This document shows positions 16,196-24,161 of a stretch of DNA of 32,948 nt, piece by piece. The notes beneath the pieces are model-generated. The model saw nothing but the letters and a program-made list of their open reading frames with translations, did not search any database and was not told where the DNA came from. The stretch is from an uncultured Eubacteriales bacterium (GTDB taxonomy: Bacteria; Bacillota; Clostridia; Oscillospirales; Acutalibacteraceae), in the NCBI GenBank assembly GCA_958417225.1, contig CATZCM010000019.1, forward strand, positions 1 to 32,948. Direction: 5' to 3'. A program made the position numbers and the translations under genes. How positions within the stretch are numbered: position 1 is the stretch's first letter; the number at the start of each line of letters is the position of its first letter.

Positions 16196-17788
16196 CTATT
16201 TTACTTCTACATTTACCCCTGATTTCCTTGCAAATTCCGCAAATTCATCAAGTGGGTCAATTTTCAAATTGTTTTCTGATACAACTTTTTTATACGGGCC
16301 AAGTTTATATGCTTTGCCAGTCACATTACTAATTGCTTTTCGTATTTTTTCTCTTTGATTCGATTGTCTGAGCATTTCAAGTGCGGTTTCCTTATTGGTA
16401 TCAATTAATATAAAACCTCCACTCACATATGCGCTTGATTCCGCGAAAGCTAACGCTGCAGTTTGCGAATATTTTTTCAATTCACATAATACATCATGCC
16501 ATTTTTCAAATGGTTTAGCATTTTTAGTTAAATCCTCAATATCCACACAAGACTTATCACTAGACTCAACTGGTTCCGTTAATGGAATAGATTTCATCTT
16601 GTTCTGAATTTTTGAATTCGTCACGGAAACATTTGCTAATCCTGTTTCAATTAATTTTTCAAGTTTTTCAATTCTTGCAACAATAGTCTGCTCATTAGCA
16701 CTTTTTCGAAAATCAGACGCTAATTTAACAATAGCAGCTTCCAAAATAATTCTTTTATCAGATCCAAAAGACATATGATCGCGAGCATTTGCTAGCACAT
16801 CCATAACCTTTATCACTTGATCAACTGAAAAACTTTTGGAAAGATCGCGAAATTTCAAATACTCATCTTCAGAAATCACCGCAACTTCTTTTGAATTAGC
16901 CATCGTAAGTGTTAGCATTAAAATTCTCATGTGTTCCATAAGTTCATCACATAAAAAGGCCATGTCTTTAGACTTCTTACTCAAATTATCTATCACATCA
17001 AGAGCAGCAGACGCATTACCAGTTGCTATAGACTCGGTCAATGCAAAAAGATGAGTTTTGGGGACAAGACCTACAACTTCTGTTACCACATCACTTGTGA
17101 TTCCTTTTGAAGAACTCATACATTTATCAAGAAGCGACAGTGCATCCCTCAACGCTCCATCCGAAATTTTTGCTAACAGTAAAGCAGCATCATCTGAAAT
17201 CTTTGCATTTTCGCCAGCAGCAACATACTGCAACCTTTGGCATATATCTTCTGGAGATATTCTATGAAACTCAAACTTCTGACACCGTGACAGTATAGTT
17301 GCTGGAATTTTATGAACCTCTGTAGTAGCAAGTATGAAAATAACATGTTCCGGAGGTTCCTCCAACGTTTTAAGCAAAGCATTAAAAGCACCTTGTGTTA
17401 GCATGTGTACCTCGTCTACAATATACACTCTGAATTTTGCTACTGCTGGAGTGAAAACCATTTCTTCACATAATAAGCGCATATCATTCACACTATTATT
17501 GCTAGCAGCATCCATCTCCACAACATCCATTATAGCACCACTATCAATTCCTCTACACACTTCGCACTCACCACAAGGATTTCCACTAATCGGATGCAAA
17601 CAATTCACTGCCTTAGCTAAAATCTTTGCACATGTAGTTTTACCAGTCCCTCTCGACCCAATAAATAAATAAGCATGACCAATTCTGCCCTGATTAAGCT
17701 CATTTTTTAAAGTTGTCGTAATGTGGGGCTGTCCCACAACATCATCAAATGATTTTGGCCTCCATTTGCGATACAGAACCTGATACAC
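16196..17788 (-). CDS. dnaX: DNA polymerase III subunit gamma/tau
   Basis: The ATPase of the clamp loader that places the sliding clamp and tethers the polymerases. At 530 residues it has Walker A GSRGTGKTT (44-52), a zinc module with Cys63, Cys72, Cys75 and Cys78 (CGECEVCRG), Walker B IVDEVHML, and sensor SRC in LSRCQKFEF. Domain III is followed by a short, poorly conserved tau region. The start is GTG 17788 with AAGGAGG 7 nt upstream. No slippery A-run with a hairpin for a gamma product was noticed. The SRP RNA lies just upstream on the same strand, with no terminator seen between, so dnaX may share its promoter. Confidence 0.96.
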   Translation of the reverse strand: MYQVLYRKWRPKSFDDVVGQPHITTTLKNELNQGRIGHAYLFIGSRGTGKTTCAKILAKAVNCLHPISGNPCGECEVCRGIDSGAIMDVVEMDAASNNSVNDMRLLCEEMVFTPAVAKFRVYIVDEVHMLTQGAFNALLKTLEEPPEHVIFILATTEVHKIPATILSRCQKFEFHRISPEDICQRLQYVAAGENAKISDDAALLLAKISDGALRDALSLLDKCMSSSKGITSDVVTEVVGLVPKTHLFALTESIATGNASAALDVIDNLSKKSKDMAFLCDELMEHMRILMLTLTMANSKEVAVISEDEYLKFRDLSKSFSVDQVIKVMDVLANARDHMSFGSDKRIILEAAIVKLASDFRKSANEQTIVARIEKLEKLIETGLANVSVTNSKIQNKMKSIPLTEPVESSDKSCVDIEDLTKNAKPFEKWHDVLCELKKYSQTAALAFAESSAYVSGGFILIDTNKETALEMLRQSNQREKIRKAISNVTGKAYKLGPYKKVVSENNLKIDPLDEFAEFARKSGVNVEVK

Positions 17789-17871
17789 CCTCGTGCCTCC
17801 TTAAAAGTTAATACTTCACACAGTATCAATTTTATCTCTAGAAGAGAATTAGTCCAGGTGTGCTACTTTAT

Positions 17872-17979
17872 GTAAGCACGCAGACTAACTGTATCGCACA
17901 AAGCACCCTGTTTAATGCTGCTCGGTTCCCCGCCTGACATGGTTCGCAGGACTTTGCCGCACAGCACCCACGTGCCTAC
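17872..17979 (-). ncRNA. ffs: Signal recognition particle RNA (4.5S-like, small type)
   Basis: The minus strand has the universal helix 8 core: GGCAAAGTCC, ATGTCAGGCGGGGAACC with the GGAA-type loop, and GAGCAGCA, flanked by GTGCTGTGC and GTGCTTTGTGC. The ends GTAGGCACG (17971-17979) and CGTGCTTAC (17872-17880) pair along 9 positions. A further outer stem, GTGTGCTA (17986-17993) with TAGCACAC (17858-17865), suggests the transcript extends to at least 17858-17993. No Bacillus-like Alu domain was recognised. With Ffh it targets nascent membrane proteins. Confidence 0.93.
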
Positions 17980-18023
17980 ACAAAATAGCACACAATTACC
18001 AAGTAGTAATTTAGACTATATTT

Positions 18024-18052
18024 ATTATAATACATTTCAAACTGCTTTTCAA
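18024..18052 (-). promoter_or_regulatory. Sigma-A promoter of the SRP RNA
   Basis: On the minus strand TTGAAA (18047-18052) and TATAAT (18024-18029) are exactly 17 bp apart. The start point would be near 18016, about 37 nt upstream of the 9-bp core helix. Confidence 0.8.
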
Positions 18053-18303
18053 GGGTTTTTTCGCAAAAAAGTTAAAAAAAAGAAACAATTTCGCTTTGTC
18101 ACAAATTTTATCACCTGTCACATTTAATTTTATCACAATTACATCATTGAATCAGCCCTGATAAAAATCGTTTTTTTTACCAATTTTATTACAATTCTGA
18201 CTAAATACCATTTGAAATCAACTTTATTGAAAAAAATTTTTTTCTAAAAACCTGATAATACCGGTAATCAATTTTTCTATCAAGGGATTAAGTTACAAAA
18301 CAA
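18053..18303. other. Non-coding spacer between DUF4363 and the SRP RNA promoter
   Basis: Very AT-rich, with no credible gene. Three loose copies of a TTTTATCAC/TTTTATTAC-like word occur at about 18107-18195. A small dyad around TACCGGTA (near 18260) lies about 40 nt after the DUF4363 stop, and an A/T-rich run follows; it could serve as a weak terminator. Confidence 0.5.
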
Positions 18304-18684
18304 CTACAAAATATTGTGAATGTCATACACAACTTCATCCTGAAGTTGTTCTAAACCGGACCTGGCACTCGCGCTTTCCACTAAAAAATTATCTTTATCA
18401 TCACTTTCTATACATTTACACATCACTGCAAAAGACCTATCAATATCAACTAGTGCCATATGTGAAGCAAAAAGTTCAATTAATTTTTCATGATTTTCCC
18501 ACTCGTTTATCAAAAGAGATTCTTTTTCTTTCACTGAATCCACATCATCACTCATAAAAACCTCTTCTAAGTCATCTATTTTGGAAATTATAGAATTAGT
18601 ACCAATATTAACAACCATAAATTCCGCTACGCATATTACAATAATAAACGCAAAAATTGATAATGATACAATAAGCCTCTTCAT
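18304..18684 (-). CDS. DUF4363 family protein
   Basis: A 126-residue protein with one N-terminal membrane segment (residues about 4-26) and a helical extracytoplasmic part, matching the DUF4363 pattern (KESLLINEWENHEKLIELFASH, then DIDRSFAVMCKCIE). Its ATG overlaps the DUF421 stop by 4 nt (ATGA), so translation is coupled. DUF421 and DUF4363 genes commonly pair in Clostridia. Function is unknown. Confidence 0.8.
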   Translation of the reverse strand: MKRLIVSLSIFAFIIVICVAEFMVVNIGTNSIISKIDDLEEVFMSDDVDSVKEKESLLINEWENHEKLIELFASHMALVDIDRSFAVMCKCIESDDKDNFLVESASARSGLEQLQDEVVYDIHNIL

Positions 18685-19358
18685 CGTATTTTCTCCTTTT
18701 CAATTATTTTATACTTTTTTTGTTTGTTGGCGGTCATAATAAACACATCATCCAAACTTTTACCTTCCTTTGACAAAACTTCTAGTATCCACTTTTCACT
18801 TACTTTGCAATATCTCATAGAAGATTTTGAAAATTCTCCATCACTCACCACAACCACATCCAATATTACTTTTTGAGGATGAATATTACACATCGCAGCC
18901 GTAACTTCTTGTTGTTCAGATTTTTTCATAATACTAATTTTTCCATTTGTTTCAACTATCGCATACGCAACATCATCGACATTAAAAATGTCCACTTGTC
19001 TTAATTGTTCAAATAAATCCTCCGTACTCATTCTAAGACGCTTCAACTGATACTGATCTATTTTTCCGTCGTCAATAATTATAATCGGTCTTCCACACAC
19101 AATTCGTCTAAAACAAGAATTTTTAAGCATAAGTATTGAAAGTAAAACCTCTATTGCAACAAGTGTAAGCACGGGGATCACACCACTTGCAAGAGACTGA
19201 GCTGTATCCTGCATAGGTATAGACGCTATATCGGAAATCAAAAGCATAATTACTAGTTCACTTGTTTGAAGCTCGCTTATCTGGCGCTTACCCATAACTC
19301 GAACAGAAACAATTATTAAAGTGTATAATATAATCGTACGTATAAATGATATAGCCAC
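18681..19358 (-). CDS. DUF421 (YetF/YrbG-type) membrane protein
   Basis: The 226-residue product from GTG 19358 starts MAISFIRTIILYTLIIVSVR. The longer frame to 19442 overlaps the upstream gene, and GAGGTG sits 6 nt before this GTG. Three N-terminal membrane segments carry the family motif VRVMGKRQISELQTSELVIM and SDIASIPMQD. The cytoplasmic C-terminus contains GRPIIIIDDGKID and RMSTEDLFEQLRQVDIFNVDDVAYAI, both typical of DUF421. In Bacillus, relatives have been tied to spore properties; a role in sporulation here is suggested by the neighbours. Confidence 0.9.
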   Translation of the reverse strand: MAISFIRTIILYTLIIVSVRVMGKRQISELQTSELVIMLLISDIASIPMQDTAQSLASGVIPVLTLVAIEVLLSILMLKNSCFRRIVCGRPIIIIDDGKIDQYQLKRLRMSTEDLFEQLRQVDIFNVDDVAYAIVETNGKISIMKKSEQQEVTAAMCNIHPQKVILDVVVVSDGEFSKSSMRYCKVSEKWILEVLSKEGKSLDDVFIMTANKQKKYKIIEKEKIR

Positions 19359-19423
19359 AAAAATCACCTCGACTATAGTTTCACTAAAATAATGGTGATT
19401 ATACCATTTCGTACACAAAGTGC

Positions 19424-19930
19424 CTACAGTAAAATTAAACAAACAAAAGCACCAATAGCCGCACCACAGGTTAAATATACCTTTGAAAGTTTTTTTTGAT
19501 TTTCCCTCGCATCACTCAAATTTTTCATAAGCAGTTCCTTATAAAGTTTACAATGTAAAACTTGTCCTTCAACATTACTTGTCCCAAGTCCAAAAACAAA
19601 GTCATTTATCAATTTTTTATCAGCATCATCAAGACCGTATGATTTTGGTAATTTTCCCATAGCATTTGACCATGCACTTTTAAGCGTTGTACCTAATGAA
19701 AATTCATTTTGAAACAATAAAAACACGTAATCTAAACTATCTGATTTAAACGAACTCATAAGATCCGGAATAGAAGTAAGTGAGTATTGCAAGTTTGTCT
19801 CAGCATATGCTATAAACTTTATGAAATCTTCCAAGAATCGTGTATGTAAGTTCAATTTATGAACAAAAGTCATCCCAGATGCTACGCTACACCCAAATAT
19901 AAAAATACACCCTATCACTTTTAAATTCAT
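19424..19930 (-). CDS. spoIIIAB: Stage III sporulation protein AB
   Basis: A 168-residue protein with a membrane segment at each end (about 4-22 and 150-168) and a helical middle. The overall pattern fits SpoIIIAB: FLEDFIKFIAYAETNLQYSLTSIPDLM, then TTLKSAWSNAM, LDDADKKLINDFVFGLGTSNVEGQ, and ARENQKKLSKVYLTCGAAIGAFVCLILL. SpoIIIAB belongs to the mother-cell complex that links to the forespore channel. It normally sits in the eight-gene spoIIIA operon. Here it is alone, followed by DUF421 and DUF4363. AAGGAG lies about 12 nt upstream of ATG 19930. The identification is by pattern and is fairly strong. Confidence 0.8.
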   Translation of the reverse strand: MNLKVIGCIFIFGCSVASGMTFVHKLNLHTRFLEDFIKFIAYAETNLQYSLTSIPDLMSSFKSDSLDYVFLLFQNEFSLGTTLKSAWSNAMGKLPKSYGLDDADKKLINDFVFGLGTSNVEGQVLHCKLYKELLMKNLSDARENQKKLSKVYLTCGAAIGAFVCLILL

Positions 19931-20025
19931 TTTGTTTTATCTCTCCTTACAAATTTAAAATCAAATCTTATTACAATACATATTCCAATTGTCGTAAAAA
20001 TAGAATTCCCACAATTAAATTCAAA

Positions 20026-20057
20026 AAACAAAAAAAGCTAGCACAAAAGATGCTAGC
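20026..20057 (-). terminator. Rho-independent terminator after ytfJ
   Basis: On the minus strand a 7-bp stem (TGGCTAGC-type arms at 20051-20057 and 20037-20043) with a 7-nt loop is followed by a run of seven T and more T. It closes the M50-scpA-scpB-DUF2953-ytfJ unit. Confidence 0.85.
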
Positions 20058-20076
20058 CAATCCAATACTTTTCTTA

Positions 20077-20469
20077 TTACGTCTTATTGTTTTCCTTCTT
20101 TTCTTTTTTCATTTTACTGACCTTATCGATCAAGCTAGGAACCATTTCCACAACACGTTCAGCAAAATTATTACACGGTTGGACTTGTAGAAGTTCTGTA
20201 CCACTACTGCTCACACTTATAAATGCAATAGGTGTAATTGTAATTCCTGCACCACTTCCACCTCCAAAGAGTTCTTGTCCCTCAGACTTTTTCGTCGGGA
20301 AATCAGAACCTCCTGAAGCAAATCCGTAAGAAACCTTTGAAACTGGAATAATTGTAGTTTCCCCTACAACTATCGGTTCTCCCACAATAGTGTTTACATC
20401 CACCATTTCTTTAATTTTGTCCATTGACACTCCAAGTAAATCTTTCACTTTGTTTTCCGACATGATCAT
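20077..20469 (-). CDS. ytfJ: GerW family sporulation protein YtfJ
   Basis: A 130-residue protein with the family layout: an N-terminal helix (VKDLLGVSMDKIKEMVDVNTIVGEPI), then TTIIPVSKVSYGFASGG, a Gly-rich stretch (FGGGSGAGITITPIAFISVS) and a short charged C-terminus. YtfJ/GerW is needed for spore germination in Bacillus. The start is ATG 20469 or, with better spacing from AAGGAG, ATG 20463. Either overlaps the 3' end of the DUF2953 gene by over 50 nt, a larger overlap than elsewhere in the operon. It is followed by a strong terminator. Confidence 0.92.
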   Translation of the reverse strand: MIMSENKVKDLLGVSMDKIKEMVDVNTIVGEPIVVGETTIIPVSKVSYGFASGGSDFPTKKSEGQELFGGGSGAGITITPIAFISVSSSGTELLQVQPCNNFAERVVEMVPSLIDKVSKMKKEKKENNKT

Positions 20470-21097
20470 CAGACTCCTTTATTTCAATATTTTTCTTATA
20501 AATTTTCAAAAAAGCTATTCCTGCTTTAATAGCAACCCACAATATTTTTACAATCATTACATGAAATTTCATTTCAAAGTCAACACATCCATCTTCACTT
20601 TGAAAATCAGGAATAACAGTTACATTTTCTCTTATGCACTTATTATTTTTCGCCATCACAGATACAACAGGATATATAATTGCACAGGCTTTTCCATAAT
20701 CAAGTGCTGTTTTGGCTGCGTCATCGGAAGCTATTTTAATATTCAATTTAAAAAGATCAATTTTTATTATTCTCATTACGTCTTTTAAAATTTTCATTCC
20801 ACTACTCACTATCTTTTTAGTAAGTTCTAAAAAACCTTCTACACCATTTTTCACTTTTAATTTACTATGTGTTTTAGATTTTTCCTTCAAATCCTTTGAG
20901 TCACGTTTTTTTAAAACTTTATCTTTTTTTGGTCTTTTCCTTTTTTCTTTAGTATTCCAGGAATCAAACGTAAAAAACCAAAATCTAAATTTAAATTTAA
21001 AATTTTCTGAAAAACCAATGTAAACATGAACGCAGCTTAACAAAACACAAAACAAAAAAAGGAAAATAATCAGCAAAACAATTAAAAAAATTTTCAT
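20411..21097 (-). CDS. DUF2953 membrane-anchored protein
   Basis: A 228-residue protein with an N-terminal membrane segment (about 2-24), a very Lys-rich linker (about 50-85) and the DUF2953 region (TALDYGKACAIIYPVVSVMA, VTVIPDFQSEDGCVDFEMKF). DUF2953 genes regularly lie between scpB and ytfJ in sporulating Firmicutes, as here. The first base of its ATG is the last base of the scpB stop (TAATG). Function is unknown. Confidence 0.88.
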   Translation of the reverse strand: MKIFLIVLLIIFLFLFCVLLSCVHVYIGFSENFKFKFRFWFFTFDSWNTKEKRKRPKKDKVLKKRDSKDLKEKSKTHSKLKVKNGVEGFLELTKKIVSSGMKILKDVMRIIKIDLFKLNIKIASDDAAKTALDYGKACAIIYPVVSVMAKNNKCIRENVTVIPDFQSEDGCVDFEMKFHVMIVKILWVAIKAGIAFLKIYKKNIEIKESDDHVGKQSERFTWSVNGQN

Positions 21098-21627
21098 TAT
21101 TCCTCCGAACTACTTTTAACTTCTGGCAAATCATCAAGGGTTTTTATTCCAAAGCATCTTAAAAACAAACTGGTGGTCCCATACATAATTGGTTTTCCAG
21201 GCAACTCCAAACGCCCTTTTTCTTCAATAAGACCCTTTTGGCATAAATTATTTACTATTGACGACGAATCCACTCCACGTACCTGTTCAACAAACGCTTT
21301 TGTTATAGGTTGGTTATAAGCGATAATCGCCAGCACTTCCATAGCAGCAGAAGACAACGGCATTTTTCTACGGACGTCTAAAAGTTCTCTTATAAAATCT
21401 GCATTTTCTGATTTGGAACACATCTGGTATTTGTTATCAACACATACAATTTGTATACCACTTTCACTAACTTCAAAACGATCAATTATAGTTTCCATAA
21501 CTTTTTTTACAAGCTTTTTATCAATATCAAGCACATCTGAAATTTTCTCTACACTCACAGGTTCACCGCTTGCAAACAACATCGATTCAACTGCAGACTG
21601 AATACTTTTCACATCCTGTTTGTCCAC
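21097..21627 (-). CDS. scpB: Segregation and condensation protein B
   Basis: A 176-residue protein of two winged-helix domains that dimerises and regulates the SMC-ScpA complex. Family features are SMLFASGEPVSVEKISDVLDI, LSSAAMEVLAIIAYNQPIT and VEQVRGVDSSSIVNNLCQKG. The start is GTG 21627, sharing one base with the scpA stop (TAGTG), so the two are translationally coupled. Length is typical. Confidence 0.96.
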   Translation of the reverse strand: MDKQDVKSIQSAVESMLFASGEPVSVEKISDVLDIDKKLVKKVMETIIDRFEVSESGIQIVCVDNKYQMCSKSENADFIRELLDVRRKMPLSSAAMEVLAIIAYNQPITKAFVEQVRGVDSSSIVNNLCQKGLIEEKGRLELPGKPIMYGTTSLFLRCFGIKTLDDLPEVKSSSEE

Positions 21628-22340
21628 TATTTTCTCTCCCTTTTTACAAGTTTAATTCTCAAGCTATCTCCCTCACCAATTAACACTATTCTTTTACTTT
21701 TCGTAAGTTCAAGTATAGCAAGAAACGTCGCAATGTTAGCTGATTTTGAATCATTTCCTTCAAATATATCAAGATAACGCACCTCTTGATTGTTCCAGAG
21801 TTTCCTCAGTACAAAAACAACTTTTGATGTAACCGAAACCATTTGCACAGATACGATACCAGAAAATGATTCCTTATTAATTGGCATCTTTTTGATATTT
21901 TTCCGTCCTACCGCTACATTATACGCATTCACCAATGCTATTAAATCATGCTTTATATTATATTCCGTAGTAAATTCTACTGTTTCCTCAGGCCTTGAAA
22001 ACATATCAAAACTTAGCTTTTCCGTCATCAACTGAGCTATCCTTTTGCACTCTTGATATTCTATAAGTTGACCAGTTAATTCTCTTTTAAGCACTTCAAC
22101 TTCATCGTGCTTCGGTAAAAGACTAATTGTTTTTATATAAACAAGCCGCGCAGCCATCTCCAAAAATTCACTTGAAACATCCATATCAAATTCTGCCATA
22201 AGTCCGATATGTTCAAGGTATTGATCAAGTATTAGAGAAATTTTTATATCATATATATCAAGTTTATTTTTAGCAATCAAGTGTAGTAACAAATCAAGTG
22301 GACCCTCGAATTCAGCCACTTTGTAAGAAATCTGCTCCAT
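21627..22340 (-). CDS. scpA: Segregation and condensation protein A
   Basis: The 237-residue kleisin that bridges SMC heads. The N-terminus YKVAEFEGPLDLLLHLIAKN and DIYDIKISLILDQYLEHI are diagnostic. MAARLVYIKTISLLP and the C-terminal winged helix (TFLAILELTKSKRIVL) follow. ATG 22340 lies 9 nt after the M50 peptidase gene. It works with ScpB to condense and segregate chromosomes. Confidence 0.96.
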   Translation of the reverse strand: MEQISYKVAEFEGPLDLLLHLIAKNKLDIYDIKISLILDQYLEHIGLMAEFDMDVSSEFLEMAARLVYIKTISLLPKHDEVEVLKRELTGQLIEYQECKRIAQLMTEKLSFDMFSRPEETVEFTTEYNIKHDLIALVNAYNVAVGRKNIKKMPINKESFSGIVSVQMVSVTSKVVFVLRKLWNNQEVRYLDIFEGNDSKSANIATFLAILELTKSKRIVLIGEGDSLRIKLVKRERK

Positions 22341-22349
22341 AACAAACTC

Positions 22350-23030
22350 CTACATAAAAAGACTCACAACATTAAAACCTAATTTTACTATTCCGTAGCT
22401 TACCGAATCTACAACTAAGCTATATAATCCAGTTCGTGTAATTAAATATATTACCATAATTAAAATATAACCCATTTGCCTTTGATTTTGATAAAACATA
22501 AATTGAAACTTAGGTGGCAAAAACGCTAAAAGTACTTTAGATCCATCAAGTGGATATATTGGTATCAAATTAAAAATACCAAGAGAAATATTAATCATGA
22601 TAAAATACTGAAAAAAAGATAAAATCAAACTAGAATTTCCCGTATTAGCATTCGCACCTGCAATAAACATGCTAGCATAAATAATAGTCCCTAAAAAGGC
22701 AGCCAAAAAATTCATAACAGGCCCAGCTAGAGCGGTAAGTGCCATACCAAGTTTAGGTTTTTTAAAATTTCTAGGATTTATCGGTACGGGTTCTGCCCAT
22801 CCAAATCCAAGAAAAAGCATCATGAGAAAACCAATCAAATTCACATGTGCAAAAGGATTAAGAGTAAGTCTTCCACTATTTTTCGCTGTTCTATCGCCAA
22901 GCAAGTACGCTACATAGCCATGTGCAAATTCATGCAATGGCATAACAGTAAACATCATTATAATAGCAACTAAAAGCCACATCAAAATTCCTATCAAAGA
23001 AAAATTTCCACTACGAAATAAAGATATCAA
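22350..23030 (-). CDS. Site-2 protease family (M50) membrane metallopeptidase
   Basis: A 226-residue multi-pass protein with the zinc motif HEFAH (His33, Glu34, His37) in a membrane segment and the third-ligand region IYPLDGSKVL further on. It also has GRLTLNPFAHVNLIGFLMM, typical of the short FtsH-like YwhC/RseP-minimal group without a PDZ domain. The start is TTG 23030; the nearby ATG is out of frame. It is the first gene of the scpA-scpB operon, a frequent arrangement in Clostridia. Its substrate is unknown. Confidence 0.92.
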   Translation of the reverse strand: MISLFRSGNFSLIGILMWLLVAIIMMFTVMPLHEFAHGYVAYLLGDRTAKNSGRLTLNPFAHVNLIGFLMMLFLGFGWAEPVPINPRNFKKPKLGMALTALAGPVMNFLAAFLGTIIYASMFIAGANANTGNSSLILSFFQYFIMINISLGIFNLIPIYPLDGSKVLLAFLPPKFQFMFYQNQRQMGYILIMVIYLITRTGLYSLVVDSVSYGIVKLGFNVVSLFM

Positions 23031-23067
23031 TCATAACACATCCAATCCTAAATTTTTATCCATATTT

Positions 23068-23096
23068 ATTATACATGATATAGAATGTAATTACAA
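23068..23096 (-). promoter_or_regulatory. Sigma-A promoter of the M50-scpAB operon
   Basis: On the minus strand TTGTAA (23091-23096) and TATAAT (23068-23073) are 17 bp apart, about 40 bp upstream of the TTG start. Confidence 0.75.
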
Positions 23097-23221
23097 GTTA
23101 AATTTCAGTTTTCTCATTTTCATGTCACCCAATTAGCTAAAATTCGATTGTATAATTCATACTAAAAATCCAATTTAATCTATTAAAATAGACATTTTTT
23201 TAGCTTTGCGCAAAAAAGATC

Positions 23222-23250
23222 TTGAAATTTGTCTTTTTTCGAATTATACT
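23222..23250 (+). promoter_or_regulatory. Sigma-A promoter of the GH25 lysozyme gene
   Basis: TTGAAA (23222-23227) and TATACT (23245-23250) are 17 bp apart, about 45 bp upstream of the ATG. It is divergent from the M50-scpAB promoter. Confidence 0.75.
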
Positions 23251-23295
23251 TACAACATCTTTTAAAAAATAAAATTTAGCAAGAGGTGATTTATT

Positions 23296-24009
23296 ATGTT
23301 AAAAATAATAAGAAAAAAGTGGATGTATATTTTTGTAATTTTGTTTTCAGCCGTAGCATTAACCATATCTACTGCACACGCTGTAACAAGAGGAATTGAT
23401 GTATCGGAGTGGCAAGGTGACATAAACTGGGACGCAGTAAAACAATCCGGTATATCATTTGCCATGCTAAGGACATCGTGGGGATATGAAGCTCCTCGTG
23501 AAGGCGCCGTTGATGAAAAACTAGAGCGCAATATCAGAGAAGCCAAAAGAGTGCATATGCCAATTGGCGCATATCATTACTGTTACGCGACGAACATACC
23601 CGAAGCAATAAAAGAAGCTGATTTCTTTCTTAAACAACTCAAGAAAACCCGTTGGGAATATCCAGTATGTCTCGATTTAGAAGATGCAAAATACCAAAGT
23701 TCCCTTCCTAAAACTGTATTAACTGACATCGCATACACCTTTATGGAAAGGGTAGAAAGTCAAGGATATTACGTATCATTATACTCAAACTTATACTGGT
23801 TAAATAACAAACTCGACCTTAACCGTCTTGATAGATTTGATAAATGGGTTGCACAGTGGTATTCTCGTTGTGAATACTCAAGATGTTTTGGTTTGTGGCA
23901 ATTTAGTAGCACAGGACAAGTCCCAGGAATTAGGGGAAATGTTGATATGGATTACGCATATAAAGATTATCCTTCAATTATGCGTGAAGCACACAAAAAT
24001 GGATTTTAG
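23296..24009 (+). CDS. Secreted GH25 lysozyme (muramidase)
   Basis: A 237-residue protein. Residues 1-29 form a signal peptide (basic IIRKKWM, hydrophobic core, TAHA cleavage site). The rest is one GH25 catalytic barrel that cleaves the MurNAc-GlcNAc bond of peptidoglycan. Catalytic-site residues are visible as Asp35 (GIDVSEWQGDINW) and the D-x-E pair Asp127/Glu129 (PVCLDLEDAKY). QFSSTGQVPGIRGNVDMDYA is the usual C-terminal segment. There are no cell-wall-binding repeats, so it is a minimal enzyme. AGAGGTG lies upstream of ATG 23296. It stands alone between its own promoter and terminator; a sporulation or growth role cannot be decided. Confidence 0.95.
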   Translation: MLKIIRKKWMYIFVILFSAVALTISTAHAVTRGIDVSEWQGDINWDAVKQSGISFAMLRTSWGYEAPREGAVDEKLERNIREAKRVHMPIGAYHYCYATNIPEAIKEADFFLKQLKKTRWEYPVCLDLEDAKYQSSLPKTVLTDIAYTFMERVESQGYYVSLYSNLYWLNNKLDLNRLDRFDKWVAQWYSRCEYSRCFGLWQFSSTGQVPGIRGNVDMDYAYKDYPSIMREAHKNGF

Positions 24010-24034
24010 ATAAAAATATCATTTACATACAAAG

Positions 24035-24086
24035 CTTAGCACTTAATTACACTTTGAGCAATAAAATAAGTGCTAAGTATTTTTAT
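24035..24086 (+). terminator. Terminator after the GH25 lysozyme gene
   Basis: Eleven-bp arms CTTAGCACTTA and TAAGTGCTAAG have a 22-nt loop and are followed by TATTTTTAT. The loop is long but the stem is perfect. Confidence 0.7.
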
Positions 24087-24161
24087 GCTACTTTTAACAC
24101 AAAACATCCAAACTTTACTGAACCACGAATATTTAAATCACACGGTAATTACAATCAAATT

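Noticed and set aside
16196..17788. Programmed frameshift in dnaX producing a separate gamma subunit
   Set aside because: No convincing A-AAA-AAG type slippery site with a following hairpin was seen; the 530-residue frame alone explains the gene.
18107..18195. Loose repeats of a TTTTATCAC-like word, considered as a repeat array or operator cluster
   Set aside because: Copies are short, irregularly spaced and in AT-rich sequence where such words arise by chance; there are no CRISPR-like spacers.
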